NCBI GenBank assembly: GCA_031291415.1 | Contig: JARLJB010000296.1 | Span: 1-48,125, forward strand | DNA: 48,125 nt | Direction of reading: 5' to 3' | DNA from: Telmatospirillum sp. | GTDB lineage: Bacteria > Pseudomonadota > Alphaproteobacteria > Rhodospirillales > Magnetospirillaceae | Part shown: piece by piece, positions 33,301 through 41,681 of the stretch | How the letters are laid out: each line of letters starts with the position of its first letter | Position numbering within the stretch: position 1 is the first letter of the stretch | The notes under the pieces: generated by a model | What the model was told of the DNA's origin: nothing | The model's database searches: none | Seen by the model: only the letters and a program-made list of their open reading frames with translations | Translations under genes and position numbers: made by a program

Positions 33301-34928
33301 GCGAAGGCGGACAACTGCCTGGTTTCAAGGTGACCGAGGAGATCGCCCGGCTGCGCCACGCAACACCCGGCGTCATGCTGATCAGCCCGCCGCCGCACCA
33401 CGACATCTATTCGATCGAAGATCTGGCCCAGTTGATCTATGACCTGAAACAGATCAACCCGCAGGCCAAAGTCGGCGTCAAGCTGGTCAGCCGTTCCGGC
33501 ATTGGAACGATTGCCGCCGGCGTCGCCAAGGCCAAGGCCGATATCATCCTGATTTCCGGCCATGTCGGCGGCACCGGGGCAAGCCCGCAGACCTCGATCA
33601 AGTTTGCCGGACTGCCCTGGGAGATGGGCCTTTCGGAAGTCCATCAGGTTCTGACGCTGAACCGGCTGCGCCATCGGGTCAAGCTTCGCACCGACGGCGG
33701 CATCAAGACCGGTCGTGACGTGGTGATCGCCGCCATGCTGGGCGCCGAGGAATTCGGCATGGGCACCAATTCTCTGGTCGCCATGGGATGCATCATGGTC
33801 CGCCAGTGCCATTCCAACACCTGCCCGGTCGGCGTCTGTACCCAGGACAAGGACCTGCGCAAGAAATTCGAAGGCTCGGCCGAGAAGGTGGTCAACCTCT
33901 TCAGTTTCGTCGCCGAGGAAGTGCGCGAAATCCTGGCGTCGCTCGGTGTCCGGACTTTGAACGAGATCATCGGCCGCTCCGATCTGCTGGCCCAGGTCAG
34001 CCGGGGTTCCACCCATCTCGACGATCTCGATCTCAATCCGATCCTGGTCCAGGCCGACTCCGGCGGGTTCCCGCGCTACTGCACGCTGGAAGGGCGCAAT
34101 GAGGTGCCCGAGACGCTGGACGCCCAGATGATCGCCGATGCACGGCCGGCCCTCGAAGAGGGCGAGAAGATGCAGCTGACCTATACTGTCCGCAACACTC
34201 ACCGGGCGGTCGGCACCAAGCTCAGCCACATGATCACCAAGCGCTACGGCATGTTCGGCCTGCAGCCGGGACACATCACCGTCCGTCTGCGGGGGTCGGC
34301 CGGCCAGTCGCTCGGCGCCTTCGCCGTCCAAGGACTGAAGATCGAGGTGTTCGGCGATGCCAACGACTATGTCGGCAAAGGATTGTCAGGCGGCATGATC
34401 GTCGTTCGGCCTGCCGTGTCGAGCCCGCTTCGCACCAACCAGAACACCATCATCGGCAACACCGTGCTCTATGGCGCCACCGCCGGCAAACTGTTTGCCG
34501 CCGGCCAGGCCGGCGAGCGTTTCGCGGTGCGCAATTCGGGCGCCGACGTGGTGGTCGAGGGCTGCGGTTCGAACGGCTGCGAATATATGACCGGCGGCAC
34601 GGCCGTGATTCTGGGACCGGTCGGCGCAAATTTCGGTGCCGGAATGACTGGTGGCATGGCCTTCGTCTACGATGCCGAGAACGCCTTCGAACATCGGGTC
34701 AACGGCGACAACGTCGTTTACCAGCGGGTCACCGCCACGGCCTGGGAATACGTTCTGCTTGGTCTGATCCGCGAGCATGCCCGCGAGACTCTTTCCGCCC
34801 ACGCCGAGGAACTTCTCGCCCATTGGCTGCGCGAGCGGGAAAAATTCTGGCAAATCGTTCCAAAGGAAATGCTGAACCGTCTGCCTTACCCGTTGACGGA
34901 GGCGTCCAAGGAGATGGCAACCGCCTGA
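30378..34928 (+). CDS. gltB: Glutamate synthase large (alpha) subunit
   Basis: 1516 residues, the normal size. A 38-residue propeptide precedes the N-terminal nucleophile C39 in HDACGVGLVAAL (glutaminase class II domain to about 430). A central domain follows, then the FMN synthase domain (GEGGEDPARYKPAANGD, AKPGEGGQLPG, SRSGIGTIAAGVAKAKAD, SGHVGGTGASP), the [3Fe-4S] cysteines in CIMVRQCHSNTCPVGVCTQ, and the GxGxG beta-helix domain at the end (GLSGGMIVVRP, GATAGKLFAAGQAGERFAVRNSGA). It makes two glutamates from glutamine and 2-oxoglutarate. RBS GAGGAGAAG. Confidence 0.97.
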   Translation: MTNQLPTARDEGRIFVDQYLAGQATLEAAGIDTRPHDACGVGLVAALDGRPRRAVVVAGIEALKAVYHRGAVDADGKTGDGAGIHVEIPQDFFKDHIRHQGHEPVPGRLAVGQCFLPKTDLSAQERCRTIVETEILNFGYTIYGWRQVPVNVAVIGEKANATRPEIEQIMIANSKGVDEQTFETDLYIIRRRIEKQVLADHISDFYICSLSCRSVIYKGMFLAEQLSVFYPDLLDERFVSSFAIYHQRYSTNTFPTWRLAQPFRMLAHNGEINTLTGNLNWMKSHETRLAHETFGERIGDIKPVVQPGGSDSATLDNVFELLVRAGRDAPMVKSMLVPESLGNNATMPQTHRDFFGYCNSVIEPWDGPAALAATDGHWVIAGMDRNGLRPMRYTITTDGLLIVGSEAGMVRVAETDVVEKGRVGPGQMIAVDLKTAKFYKDRPLKDLLAARKPYGQWLKRTTPLDSLIRSDAAEPSQLSADDLHRRQFCYGITMEDLELILHPMVADAKEALGSMGDDTPLAVLSNRYRSLHHYFRQTFSQVTNPPIDSLRESRVMSLKTRLGNLGNILDEDESQCELLQLESPVLSNAEIHAMRAYMGDTAAEIDCVFDPKDGEHALANAIKRIQREAEDAVRGGCTHVILSDEKAGPALAPIPMILAAGAVHTYLVRQQLRTFTSLNVRSGECLDVHYFAVLIGVGATTVNAYVAQESIAERHRRGLFPGLSLEECVQRYIHAIDQGLLKVMSKMGISVISSYRGGYCFEAVGLSRALIAEFFPGMSSRISGLGLAGIQHKVIEMHERAYGAGETTLPVGGFYRSRRDGEAHSFDGNLIHLLQKAVATDSYTAYKRYSEGLRKLPPINLRDLLEYKPAAAPISTDEVESVTEIRKRFLTPGMSLGALSPEAHGTLNIAMNRIGAKSVSGEGGEDPARYKPAANGDNANSAIKQVASGRFGVTAEYLNNCREIEIKVAQGAKPGEGGQLPGFKVTEEIARLRHATPGVMLISPPPHHDIYSIEDLAQLIYDLKQINPQAKVGVKLVSRSGIGTIAAGVAKAKADIILISGHVGGTGASPQTSIKFAGLPWEMGLSEVHQVLTLNRLRHRVKLRTDGGIKTGRDVVIAAMLGAEEFGMGTNSLVAMGCIMVRQCHSNTCPVGVCTQDKDLRKKFEGSAEKVVNLFSFVAEEVREILASLGVRTLNEIIGRSDLLAQVSRGSTHLDDLDLNPILVQADSGGFPRYCTLEGRNEVPETLDAQMIADARPALEEGEKMQLTYTVRNTHRAVGTKLSHMITKRYGMFGLQPGHITVRLRGSAGQSLGAFAVQGLKIEVFGDANDYVGKGLSGGMIVVRPAVSSPLRTNQNTIIGNTVLYGATAGKLFAAGQAGERFAVRNSGADVVVEGCGSNGCEYMTGGTAVILGPVGANFGAGMTGGMAFVYDAENAFEHRVNGDNVVYQRVTATAWEYVLLGLIREHARETLSAHAEELLAHWLREREKFWQIVPKEMLNRLPYPLTEASKEMATA

Positions 34929-34983
34929 TTTGGGGAAAGGGGTCGAGGCGATTCTCGCCGAGAGCGCGATGACTTTATTGAGA

Positions 34984-35047
34984 TAGAGGCGGATTCAGAT
35001 TTTTGGCGGTATCGCTACGCGATTCCGCCAAAAATCATCCGGCTCTA
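34984..35047 (+). terminator. Long hairpin after gltB (terminator or palindromic repeat)
   Basis: The inner stem GATTTTTGGCGG-t-ATCGC / GCGAT-t-CCGCCAAAAATC (34998-35036, loop TAC) is extended by TAGAGgCGGAT / ATCCGgCTCTA. About 28 bp are paired in 64 nt. It ends the gltDB operon but has no external T-tract, so a REP-like repeat is also possible. Confidence 0.6.
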
Positions 35048-35196
35048 GACCCGCTGAACCGTTTGTTTTACCTGGTCCCCGGAATGGGCAATCAGCGTCA
35101 TTGTGCCGAATCGTCATGCCCCCCGTCACCGAGGCACATACCACAATCCTTTATAATCCTTTGCAGAAGAACCCCCCGCTCGGCTAAATAGTCGGC

Positions 35197-35868
35197 ATGC
35201 GCACGCTTCACCACTATTGGCTCTGCCCTTTCTCGCGAAAGGTCCGCATTGTCCTCGCCGAGAAGAAACTCGCCTTCGAGATGGTCGTGGAGCGGGCCTG
35301 GGAGCAGAGTCCGGATCTTCTGGCGCTCAACCCGGCCTGCGACGTGCCGGTTCTCGTCGAACCCAATGGCGCGGTTTTGGCCGACAGCATCGCGATTACC
35401 GAGTTTCTCGACGAATGCTATGCCGAGCCGCCATTGATCGGTCAGAATTTGGTGATCCGCGCCGAAGTCCGCCGTCTGGTGGGCTGGTTCGACGTCAAAT
35501 TCAATCGCGACGTCACCGTCACGCTGGTCGGCGAGAAGCTGTTCAAGCGCCAGATGGGGATTCCCGGGGGTCCCGATTCCAAGCTGATCCGCGTCGGCTA
35601 CGAGGCGATCCCCGAGCATCTCGACTATATCGGCTGGCTGACCGAACGCCGGAAGTGGCTGGCTGGCGATGTCTTCTCGCTGGCCGACATCACCGCCGCC
35701 GCCCATCTTTCCTGTGTGGACTACATCGGCGACGTGCCCTGGGACGATTTTCCGGCCGCCAAGGACTGGTATGCCCGTATCAAGTCACGACCCAGCTTCC
35801 GTCCCCTGTTGACCGATCATCTTCCGGGCATGCCCCCACCGAAGCATTATGCCGATCTCGATTTCTAA
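35197..35868 (+). CDS. FzlA-like glutathione S-transferase-fold protein
   Basis: 223 residues. The thioredoxin-like N-domain starts MRTLHHYWLCPFSRKVRIVLAEKK and includes NPACDVPVLVEPNG and ADSIAITEFLDE. The helical C-domain follows with WLAGDVFSLADITAAAHLSCVDYIGDVPW and a tail ending PPPKHYADLDF. Family knowledge: Caulobacter FzlA has this fold, length and a conserved C-terminal tail, and binds FtsZ filaments to set constriction. A general GST is the alternative, so no symbol is given. The 3' end overlaps the deacetylase gene by 20 bp, hinting at a shared envelope or division role. Confidence 0.82.
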   Translation: MRTLHHYWLCPFSRKVRIVLAEKKLAFEMVVERAWEQSPDLLALNPACDVPVLVEPNGAVLADSIAITEFLDECYAEPPLIGQNLVIRAEVRRLVGWFDVKFNRDVTVTLVGEKLFKRQMGIPGGPDSKLIRVGYEAIPEHLDYIGWLTERRKWLAGDVFSLADITAAAHLSCVDYIGDVPWDDFPAAKDWYARIKSRPSFRPLLTDHLPGMPPPKHYADLDF

Positions 35869-36538
35869 AGCCGCTCTCGTCGTTCTGGCACTGGTCGTCC
35901 TCGGCCACGGGCCGACGGCGCGGGCGGACGTCATCACCGAACTGCCGACTACTGAAAAAGTCGTCGCCTTGACGTTCGATGCCTGTGAAACCAAAACTCC
36001 GGCAACGCTCGACAAAAAGATCCGCGACTTTCTGGTCAAGCGCAAAATTCCCTTCACGATCTTCGTCAGTGGTCGATTCGCGCGGCACAATGCAGCGGAT
36101 CTCGCCGCATTGGCCAAGCTTGATTTTGTCGAGTTGGAAAACCATTCGCTCAATCACAACAACCATATGGAACGCCTGAACGACGCCGAAATCCGTAGCG
36201 AAGTCGAGGACAACGATGAGCTTCTGGCCGAGATCACCGGCAGGCATACCCGCTATTTCCGATTCCCGGCCGGCAACGTCAGCCCGCGAGCCTTGAAGGA
36301 TGTCGAGGACCTGGGATACCACGTCGTCCATTGGAGCTTCGCCAGCGGCGATCCAGTCCGCGATCTGACGCCGGAGGTCTTGAGCCGCTGGGTCCTGGCC
36401 AAAACGCGGCCCGGCGGCATCCTGATCTTTCACATCAACGGCCGGGGTTGGTCGACCGGAGACGCCCTGCCTGGCATTGTCGCCGAACTGGAACGGAAAA
36501 ATTACCGGTTTATTCGCTTGGATAGCCTGCTGCCATGA
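35849..36538 (+). CDS. Exported polysaccharide deacetylase (NodB homology)
   Basis: 229 residues. The signal peptide ends near residue 26 (TARA). NodB motifs: motif 1 is LTFDACETK, where the second Asp of the usual TFDDG is Ala. Motif 2 is ENHSLNH (the H-S-x2-H zinc pair). Motif 3 is FRFPAGN and motif 4 is ILIFHIN. The catalytic base and both histidines remain, while one metal ligand is lost. Likely acts on a periplasmic or cell-wall glycan. Starts inside the FzlA-like gene and shares ATGA with the acetyltransferase gene, so all three are probably one operon. Confidence 0.85.
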   Translation: MPISISKAALVVLALVVLGHGPTARADVITELPTTEKVVALTFDACETKTPATLDKKIRDFLVKRKIPFTIFVSGRFARHNAADLAALAKLDFVELENHSLNHNNHMERLNDAEIRSEVEDNDELLAEITGRHTRYFRFPAGNVSPRALKDVEDLGYHVVHWSFASGDPVRDLTPEVLSRWVLAKTRPGGILIFHINGRGWSTGDALPGIVAELERKNYRFIRLDSLLP

Positions 36539-37050
36539 GCGTCATCACCAATAGGGAAGCCTTCAGGGCGACATCCCATCGCTTGAAAAGCGCCATCTTG
36601 CGCCCCATGCGCGACGGTGAGGCGGAAAGCATCGGCACCTACTGCGCCGGCGTCGATCCCTATCATCGCCTGGGACAGTCGGCGCCCGCCCTGATCTCCT
36701 ACCTGAAAAAGGACGACCCTGCGCTTTTCCGTTTTGTTATCGAACTGAAAGGAACGGCCGTCGGCCTGGTGGCAGTCCGTTCGCCCTGGCTGCGCGGACC
36801 ATTTCTCGAAATGCTGGCGCTCCGCGAAGAGGCCCGCGGGATCGGCCTCGGCGGTGAAACGGTCGATTGGGTGGCCGATCAGGCCGGACTGCTGGCCGCC
36901 AATCTATGGACCACGGTCAGCGACTTCAACGTCCACGCCCGCGGCTTTTACCATCGGCTGGGATTCCAGAAAGTGAGTGAACTGCCCGATCTGATCGCCG
37001 AAAACGCCAGTGAAATCCTGCTCCGCCGGAAACTGCTCCGCCATAGCTAG
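36535..37050 (+). CDS. GNAT-family N-acetyltransferase
   Basis: 171 residues. Motif A, EMLALREEARGIGLGGETVDWVADQA, carries the R-G-x-G-L-G acetyl-CoA pyrophosphate loop, and FYHRLGFQKVSE is motif B. The N-terminus SAILRPMRDGEAESIGTYCAG is typical of GNAT proteins. The acceptor cannot be read from the sequence. Its ATG overlaps the deacetylase stop (ATGA), so it is translationally coupled to it. The pair could modify the same glycan in opposite directions, which is inference. Confidence 0.85.
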   Translation: MSVITNREAFRATSHRLKSAILRPMRDGEAESIGTYCAGVDPYHRLGQSAPALISYLKKDDPALFRFVIELKGTAVGLVAVRSPWLRGPFLEMLALREEARGIGLGGETVDWVADQAGLLAANLWTTVSDFNVHARGFYHRLGFQKVSELPDLIAENASEILLRRKLLRHS

Positions 37051-37148
37051 CCCCGTTCGCGGCTTCGTCATAAGCCGAAACTTATGGCGATTGGTATTAC
37101 CCTTTTCTTTCGTCTAGGATGTTGGGAACCTAAGAATGGTGCCCTCCC

Positions 37149-37406
37149 GTGGAAGAAGAGCCGTCCATTTCCCGCCTCGCCAAGTTTCCCGGCCGAAAAT
37201 TGACGGCCTGGAAGAGCCGTATCGGCGCGATGCCGATCTGGGAGCGTCTCCTCGCCTGGTTTTTGACCTTTCTGCTTATCGAGCTGCTTGGCACGCCGAT
37301 CCTCTATGGGGCGGCACTGGCCGCCTTGCCCTGGCTTCTGTTGCCAGACAGTATGGCCCCTGATCGGCGTGGGAAGGTCAGCGAGAAGCCAGCAGATCAT
37401 CGATGA
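37149..37406 (+). CDS. Small membrane protein of unknown function
   Basis: Up to 85 residues from a GTG at 37149. An internal ATG at 37230 gives 58. Neither start has a strong ribosome binding site. Residues 30-64 (WERLLAWFLTFLLIELL then PILYGAALAALPWLLLP) form one or two membrane helices with basic residues before them. The last 29 bp overlap the 3' end of the sirtuin gene on the other strand. It is not recognised as a known family. Codon use suits the window, but it could be spurious. Confidence 0.45.
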   Translation: MEEEPSISRLAKFPGRKLTAWKSRIGAMPIWERLLAWFLTFLLIELLGTPILYGAALAALPWLLLPDSMAPDRRGKVSEKPADHR

Positions 37407-38091
37407 AGGCGGGCACGATCTGGCTTGCCGGCCCATAGATCGTCTCATGAAACAAGGTGGCGCCCCGGGACGGCTCGAGATTGAGCTCGACCGTGCGAAC
37501 GACCCCTTTGCCGCGCAAATGGGCGACGAAACCGGCGGCCGGGTAGACGTTGCCGGAGGTGCCGATCGACAAAAACAGGGAGCAGCGGTCGAGAAGCTCG
37601 AAGATCTTCGGCATATCGAGTGGAACCTCGCCGAACCACACGATGTGCGGCCGCACGCTGCCGACCCGGCCGCAGGCGGGGCACCGGCTGTCGGTTCCCA
37701 TGTCGCCGGACCAGACGAAGACACCTTCACATGCCTCGCAACGGCCTTTCCGCAATTCGCCATGCATGTGAAGGATATGGGAACTGCCGGCCTGCTCATG
37801 CAGATCGTCGATATTCTGCGTCACCACGGTGACATCGCCCGGCCATTCCTTCTCCAGGCGGGCCAGGGCGAGATGTGCCGGATTGGGCGGGGCGTCACCG
37901 GATTCGATCAACCGCCGCTGGGCATTGTAGAAGGCGTGGACTTTCGCCGGATCGCGCCGATAGCCTTCCAGCGTCGCGACATCCTCGACACTGACCCTGC
38001 CCCAGACGCCGTCGGCGTCACGAAAGGTATCAAGACCGCTTTCTTTTGAAATACCGGCTCCCGTCAAGATGACGATACTACGCCCGGACAT
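37378..38091 (-). CDS. cobB: NAD-dependent protein deacylase, sirtuin class III (CobB-like)
   Basis: 237 residues. Sirtuin motifs: GAGISKESGLDTFRD, TQNIDDLHEQAG, catalytic H110 in HMHGE, zinc cysteines 118, 121, 137 and 140, and GTSGNVYPAAGF and LNLEPS. E. coli CobB has the acyl-binding pair Y92-x-x-R95. Here Y55 is kept but the arginine position is Q58 (FYNAQRR). Class III enzymes use that Arg to bind succinyl and malonyl groups. The protein may thus prefer acetyl-lysine. Expected substrates include Acs, whose gene lies 0.6 kb away. Confidence 0.9.
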   Translation of the reverse strand: MSGRSIVILTGAGISKESGLDTFRDADGVWGRVSVEDVATLEGYRRDPAKVHAFYNAQRRLIESGDAPPNPAHLALARLEKEWPGDVTVVTQNIDDLHEQAGSSHILHMHGELRKGRCEACEGVFVWSGDMGTDSRCPACGRVGSVRPHIVWFGEVPLDMPKIFELLDRCSLFLSIGTSGNVYPAAGFVAHLRGKGVVRTVELNLEPSRGATLFHETIYGPASQIVPAFIDDLLASR

Positions 38092-38153
38092 GATTTTTCC
38101 TTTCCCGGCAACACCATGTATGCTGCCGGCATGTTCTGGTCGGGAGTATCCCC

Positions 38154-38630
38154 TTGGTCAAGGTTCTTTTCGTCTGCACGGGCAACATCTGCCGTTCGCC
38201 GACCGCGCACGGTCTGTTGCGGGCACAGGTCGCCAAGGCTGGACTGGACGGGCGGATCATCGTCGATTCGGCCGGGACCCATGGCTATCATAACGGTCAG
38301 CCGCCGGATCCCCGCAGCATTGCCACCGCCAGGCAGCACGGGATCGATCTCAGCGACCTCCGCGCCCGCCAGGTCACGGACCGTGATTTCGCCGCCTTCG
38401 ACATCATCGCCGCGATGGAGCGCACGCATGAACGGGCACTGCGATTACGCTGCCCGCCAGCGCTCTCAGACCGCATCAGCCTTCTGATGGATTTTGCCGC
38501 CGATCCCACCACCCGCGAAGTGATCGACCCCTACTATGGCGACGAGGGATTCGAGACGGTCTACCAAATGATCGAGGCCGGGGTCGCCGGTCTGCTCGAT
38601 CATATCCGAAGCCATTACAGCGGCATCTGA
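38154..38630 (+). CDS. Low-molecular-weight protein tyrosine phosphatase
   Basis: 158 residues from a TTG at 38154 with GGGAG seven bases upstream. The P-loop is CTGNICRS (C8, R14) and the general acid D125 is in DPYYG. The AMERTHERAL segment replaces the more usual AMDRxN. Cytoplasmic enzyme that removes phosphate from tyrosine (or small-molecule arsenate in related proteins). Often tied to exopolysaccharide export, but no kinase gene is in the window. Divergent from the sirtuin with 62 bp between starts. Confidence 0.9.
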   Translation: MVKVLFVCTGNICRSPTAHGLLRAQVAKAGLDGRIIVDSAGTHGYHNGQPPDPRSIATARQHGIDLSDLRARQVTDRDFAAFDIIAAMERTHERALRLRCPPALSDRISLLMDFAADPTTREVIDPYYGDEGFETVYQMIEAGVAGLLDHIRSHYSGI

Positions 38631-38676
38631 TACCAAGTTTCGATGAGAAGGACTCACCGCAACTTGGCAGAAGACA

Positions 38677-38705
38677 CCCCATCACGTGCACCGTCCGTGA
38701 TGGGG
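38677..38705. terminator. Bidirectional hairpin between the phosphatase and acs
   Basis: Perfect 10-bp stem CCCCATCACG / CGTGATGGGG with a 9-nt loop, between convergent genes. Both sides carry only weak T-richness. Confidence 0.65.
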
Positions 38706-38727
38706 CGATCTTAAGAAGCCCGAATGC

Positions 38728-40674
38728 TCAGGCGCGATTCATCCGGTTATCCACCAGATCCTCGACCACCGCGGGATCCGCCAAGGTCGAAATGTCGCCC
38801 AGACTGTCGTGCTCGTTGGCGGCGATCTTACGCAGGATGCGACGCATGATTTTGCCCGAGCGGGTCTTCGGCAAACCGGGCGCCCACTGAATCAGGTCGG
38901 GCGAGGCGATCGGACCGATTTCCGTCCTCACCCAATTGACCAGTTCCTTGCGCAGCTCTTCCGTCGGATGGACGCCGTCGATCAGGGTCACATAGGCATA
39001 GATGCCCTGGCCCTTGATATCGTGCGGATAGCCGACCACCGCAGCTTCGGCGACTTTGGGATGGGCGACCAGCGCCGATTCGACCTCGGCCGTCCCCATG
39101 CGATGGCCCGAGACATTGATCACGTCGTCGACCCGACCGGTGATCCAGTAATAGCCATCTTCGTCGCGCCGGCAACCGTCACCGGTAAAATAATACCCCG
39201 GATAGGTGGAAAAATAGGTTTGCACAAAGCGGTCATGGTCGCCGTAGACGGTCCGCATCATCCCCGGCCAGGCGTCGGCGATGCAGAGATTGCCTTCGGT
39301 GGCGCCCTTCAGTTCGTCGCCCGCCGCATCGACGATCACCGGCTTGACGCCAAAGAACGGCCGGGTCGCCGATCCGGGTTTAAGGGCCGTGGCACCGGGT
39401 AGCGGGGTGATGAGGATGCCGCCGGTTTCGGTTTGCCACCAGGTATCGACGATCGGACAGCGACCGTCGCCAACCACCGAGTGATACCACAGCCAGGCTT
39501 CCGGATTGATCGGCTCGCCCACCGATCCCAAGACCCGCAGGCTTTGCCGGCTGGTCTTCTTCACCGGTCCTTCGCCTTCGCGCATCAAAGCGCGGATGGC
39601 GGTCGGCGCCGTGTAGAAGATGTTGACCTTGTGCTTGTCGATGACCTGCCAGAAGCGCGAGCTGTCGGGATAGTTGGGGATGCCTTCGAACATCAGCGTG
39701 GTGGCGCCATTGGCCAGCGGACCATAGACGATATAGCTGTGACCGGTGACCCAGCCGACATCGGCAGTGCACCAATAGATATCGCCGTCGTGATAGTCGA
39801 AGACATACTGATGGGTCATCGCCGCATAGGCCAGATAGCCGCCGGTCGTATGCAGCACACCCTTCGGCTTGCCGGTCGAGCCGGAGGTATAGAGGATGAA
39901 CAGGGGATCCTCGGCGGAGAGTTCCGCCGGCCGATGGTCGGCGGACGCCTTTTCGACGATTTCGTGGTACCAGTGATCTCGCCCGGACACCATGTGGATG
40001 TCGCCGCCGGTCCTTTTCACCACCACCACATGCTTGACGCTCCAGCTGGTCTCCAGGGCCTTGTCGGCATTGACCTTGAGCGGAACCCGGCGACCGCCGC
40101 GCAATCCTTCGTCGGCGGTGATCAGCACCGAGGAATCGCAATCTTGGATCCGTCCGGCCAGACTGTCGGGGGAAAAACCGCCGAACACGATGGAATGGAT
40201 GGCGCCGATCCGGGCGCAGGCCAGCATCGCCACCGCCGCTTCCGGGATCATCGGCAAATAGATGGTCACCCGGTCACCCTTTTTCACGCCGAGCGTTTCC
40301 AACGCATTGGCCAGCCGGCAAACCCGCTCATGCAAATCGCGATAGGTGATGTGGGCCTGCTCGTCGGGTGAGTCGCCCTCCCAGATTATCGCCGTCTGAT
40401 CGCCGCGTGTGGCCAGATGGCGGTCAAGACAGTTCGTCGCGACATTCAGCGTTCCGTCCTCGAACCATTTGATATGGACGTCACCGCTGAAGGAGACATC
40501 CCGGACCTTGGAGAAGGGTTTGATCCAGTCGAGTCGTTTGGCTTGCTCGGCCCAGAACCCTTCGGGGTCGGCAATCGACCGGTCATACCATTTTTGGTAG
40601 GTGGTCTCGTCGATCAGGGCCGACTTGGCGAAATCGGCTGGCACCGGAAACAGAGCATGCTCGGTCGTCGTCAC
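38728..40674 (-). CDS. acs: Acetyl-CoA synthetase, AMP-forming
   Basis: 648 residues from a GTG at 40674 with GGAGG five bases upstream. The ANL-superfamily core has [28 protein letters not shown] and [24 protein letters not shown]. The acetylatable catalytic lysine near the C-terminus is in [11 protein letters not shown]. The W in the acetyl pocket region ([10 protein letters not shown]) fits acetate. It makes acetyl-CoA from acetate, CoA and ATP. Sirtuin deacetylation of that lysine is the known control, and a sirtuin gene is close by. Confidence 0.96.
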   Translation of the reverse strand: MTTTEHALFPVPADFAKSALIDETTYQKWYDRSIADPEGFWAEQAKRLDWIKPFSKVRDVSFSGDVHIKWFEDGTLNVATNCLDRHLATRGDQTAIIWEGDSPDEQAHITYRDLHERVCRLANALETLGVKKGDRVTIYLPMIPEAAVAMLACARIGAIHSIVFGGFSPDSLAGRIQDCDSSVLITADEGLRGGRRVPLKVNADKALETSWSVKHVVVVKRTGGDIHMVSGRDHWYHEIVEKASADHRPAELSAEDPLFILYTSGSTGKPKGVLHTTGGYLAYAAMTHQYVFDYHDGDIYWCTADVGWVTGHSYIVYGPLANGATTLMFEGIPNYPDSSRFWQVIDKHKVNIFYTAPTAIRALMREGEGPVKKTSRQSLRVLGSVGEPINPEAWLWYHSVVGDGRCPIVDTWWQTETGGILITPLPGATALKPGSATRPFFGVKPVIVDAAGDELKGATEGNLCIADAWPGMMRTVYGDHDRFVQTYFSTYPGYYFTGDGCRRDEDGYYWITGRVDDVINVSGHRMGTAEVESALVAHPKVAEAAVVGYPHDIKGQGIYAYVTLIDGVHPTEELRKELVNWVRTEIGPIASPDLIQWAPGLPKTRSGKIMRRILRKIAANEHDSLGDISTLADPAVVEDLVDNRMNRA

Positions 40675-40763
40675 GGAGGCCTCCCTTCGTCATGCACAGG
40701 CTTATTTGGCTGGAATCGCAGGAATTGCGCAGCAGCCGGCCCATTTGCGTGGTTTATGAAGAG

Positions 40764-40792
40764 AATATGGGCAATCGACAGATAATTAACAA
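40764..40792 (-). promoter_or_regulatory. Candidate sigma-70 promoter of acs
   Basis: On the minus strand TTGTTA (40792-40787), 17-bp spacer and CATATT (40769-40764). Transcription would begin near 40757, giving a leader of about 80 nt. Confidence 0.45.
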
Positions 40793-40888
40793 CCCTACCA
40801 CTTTTCCGGGAAATAGGCTGTTCATTGGTTGATAGGACGCCTGCGCCGCCGGCTACGGCGTGCTCCAACGCCGCTCGGGCTTGGGGCC

Positions 40889-41302
40889 TTACGCCGGCAG
40901 GCCGCCCAGGGCCGCAATCAGCGACCAGGCGGCATCGTCGATCGGCATGACGGACAGCCGCGACTGGCGGACCAGCGCCAGGTGATTGAGTCTGGGATCG
41001 GTCTTGATCTGGTCGAGGGAAACGGGAACCGGCAACGCGGTTACCGCCTTGAGGTCAACCATGCCGAAGCGGCCGCTGGGATCGGACGGATCGGGATAAT
41101 AGGTCCGCACCACCTCGACAATGCCGACGATCCGTTTCTCATTGACCGAGTGATAGAAGAAGGCCTGATCGCCGATCGCCATCGCCTTCAGATTGTTGGC
41201 CGCCTGGTAATTGCGCACGCCGTCCCAAAAGGTCGTGCCGTTTGTCACCTGATCGTTCCACGACCAGTGCCCCGGCTCGGATTTGACCAGCCAATGCGCC
41301 AT
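40889..41302 (-). CDS. EVE domain-containing protein
   Basis: 137 residues from the ATG at 41302, six bases after GGAGGA. An ATG at 41308 touches that site. The sequence begins MAHWLVKSEPGHWSWND and contains TTFWDGVRNYQAANNL and GDQAFFYHSVNEKRIVGIVEV, the EVE/PUA-like fold that reads modified bases. E. coli has no close match, but alphaproteobacteria carry it beside gpsA and tsaD. Function unproven: binding of modified nucleotides in RNA or DNA is inferred from the fold. Confidence 0.93.
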   Translation of the reverse strand: MAHWLVKSEPGHWSWNDQVTNGTTFWDGVRNYQAANNLKAMAIGDQAFFYHSVNEKRIVGIVEVVRTYYPDPSDPSGRFGMVDLKAVTALPVPVSLDQIKTDPRLNHLALVRQSRLSVMPIDDAAWSLIAALGGLPA

Positions 41303-41383
41303 GCCCATTCCTCCTGTCGGTTGTTCCCTAGCCGCCGGTAGCAAGCGTGGGCACGAGATGCCCGCGCCTGCATCAGATCTTTT

Positions 41384-41662
41384 TTAGGGGAAGACCTTCT
41401 TGTAGACGGAAACCTCGACCGACTGAAACAAGCCGGCCTTGGCATAGGGATCAAGCGCCAGCAGCGCGTTGAGCGCCGCCCGATCGGCGACGTCGAACAC
41501 CAGGACGCTGCCGGTCATCCCTTGCGCATCGTCGGTCAACGTCGGACCGGCGATCAGAACCTTATCGATATTGGCTTTCAGGAATTCCAGATGCGCCGCC
41601 CGGTTGGCCAGGCGGACTTCCTGGTGGTTCGGCTTGTCGGTACAGCGAACGAAGAAATGCAT
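41384..41662 (-). CDS. YciI family protein
   Basis: 92 residues from the ATG at 41662 (RBS GAGAGG). An upstream extension of the frame is not protein-like and crosses gpsA. It has the ferredoxin-like YciI fold: MHFFVRCTDKPNHQEVR, RAAHLEFLKANIDKVLIAGPTLTDD, GSVLVFDVADRAALNALLALDPYAKAGLF and VEVSVYKKVF. Conserved H and D positions suggest a small enzyme or dye-decolorising-like active site, but no reaction is known. It lies between gpsA and EVE, 19 bp from the gpsA stop. Confidence 0.92.
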   Translation of the reverse strand: MHFFVRCTDKPNHQEVRLANRAAHLEFLKANIDKVLIAGPTLTDDAQGMTGSVLVFDVADRAALNALLALDPYAKAGLFQSVEVSVYKKVFP

Positions 41663-41681
41663 GGATCCTCTCCTCGACTGG

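Noticed and set aside
40840-40888. GC-rich palindromic stretch downstream of the EVE gene
   Set aside because: Several short stems compete (for example CGCCGGCTACGGCG) and none has a clear T-tract, so I did not call a terminator, though one is expected here.
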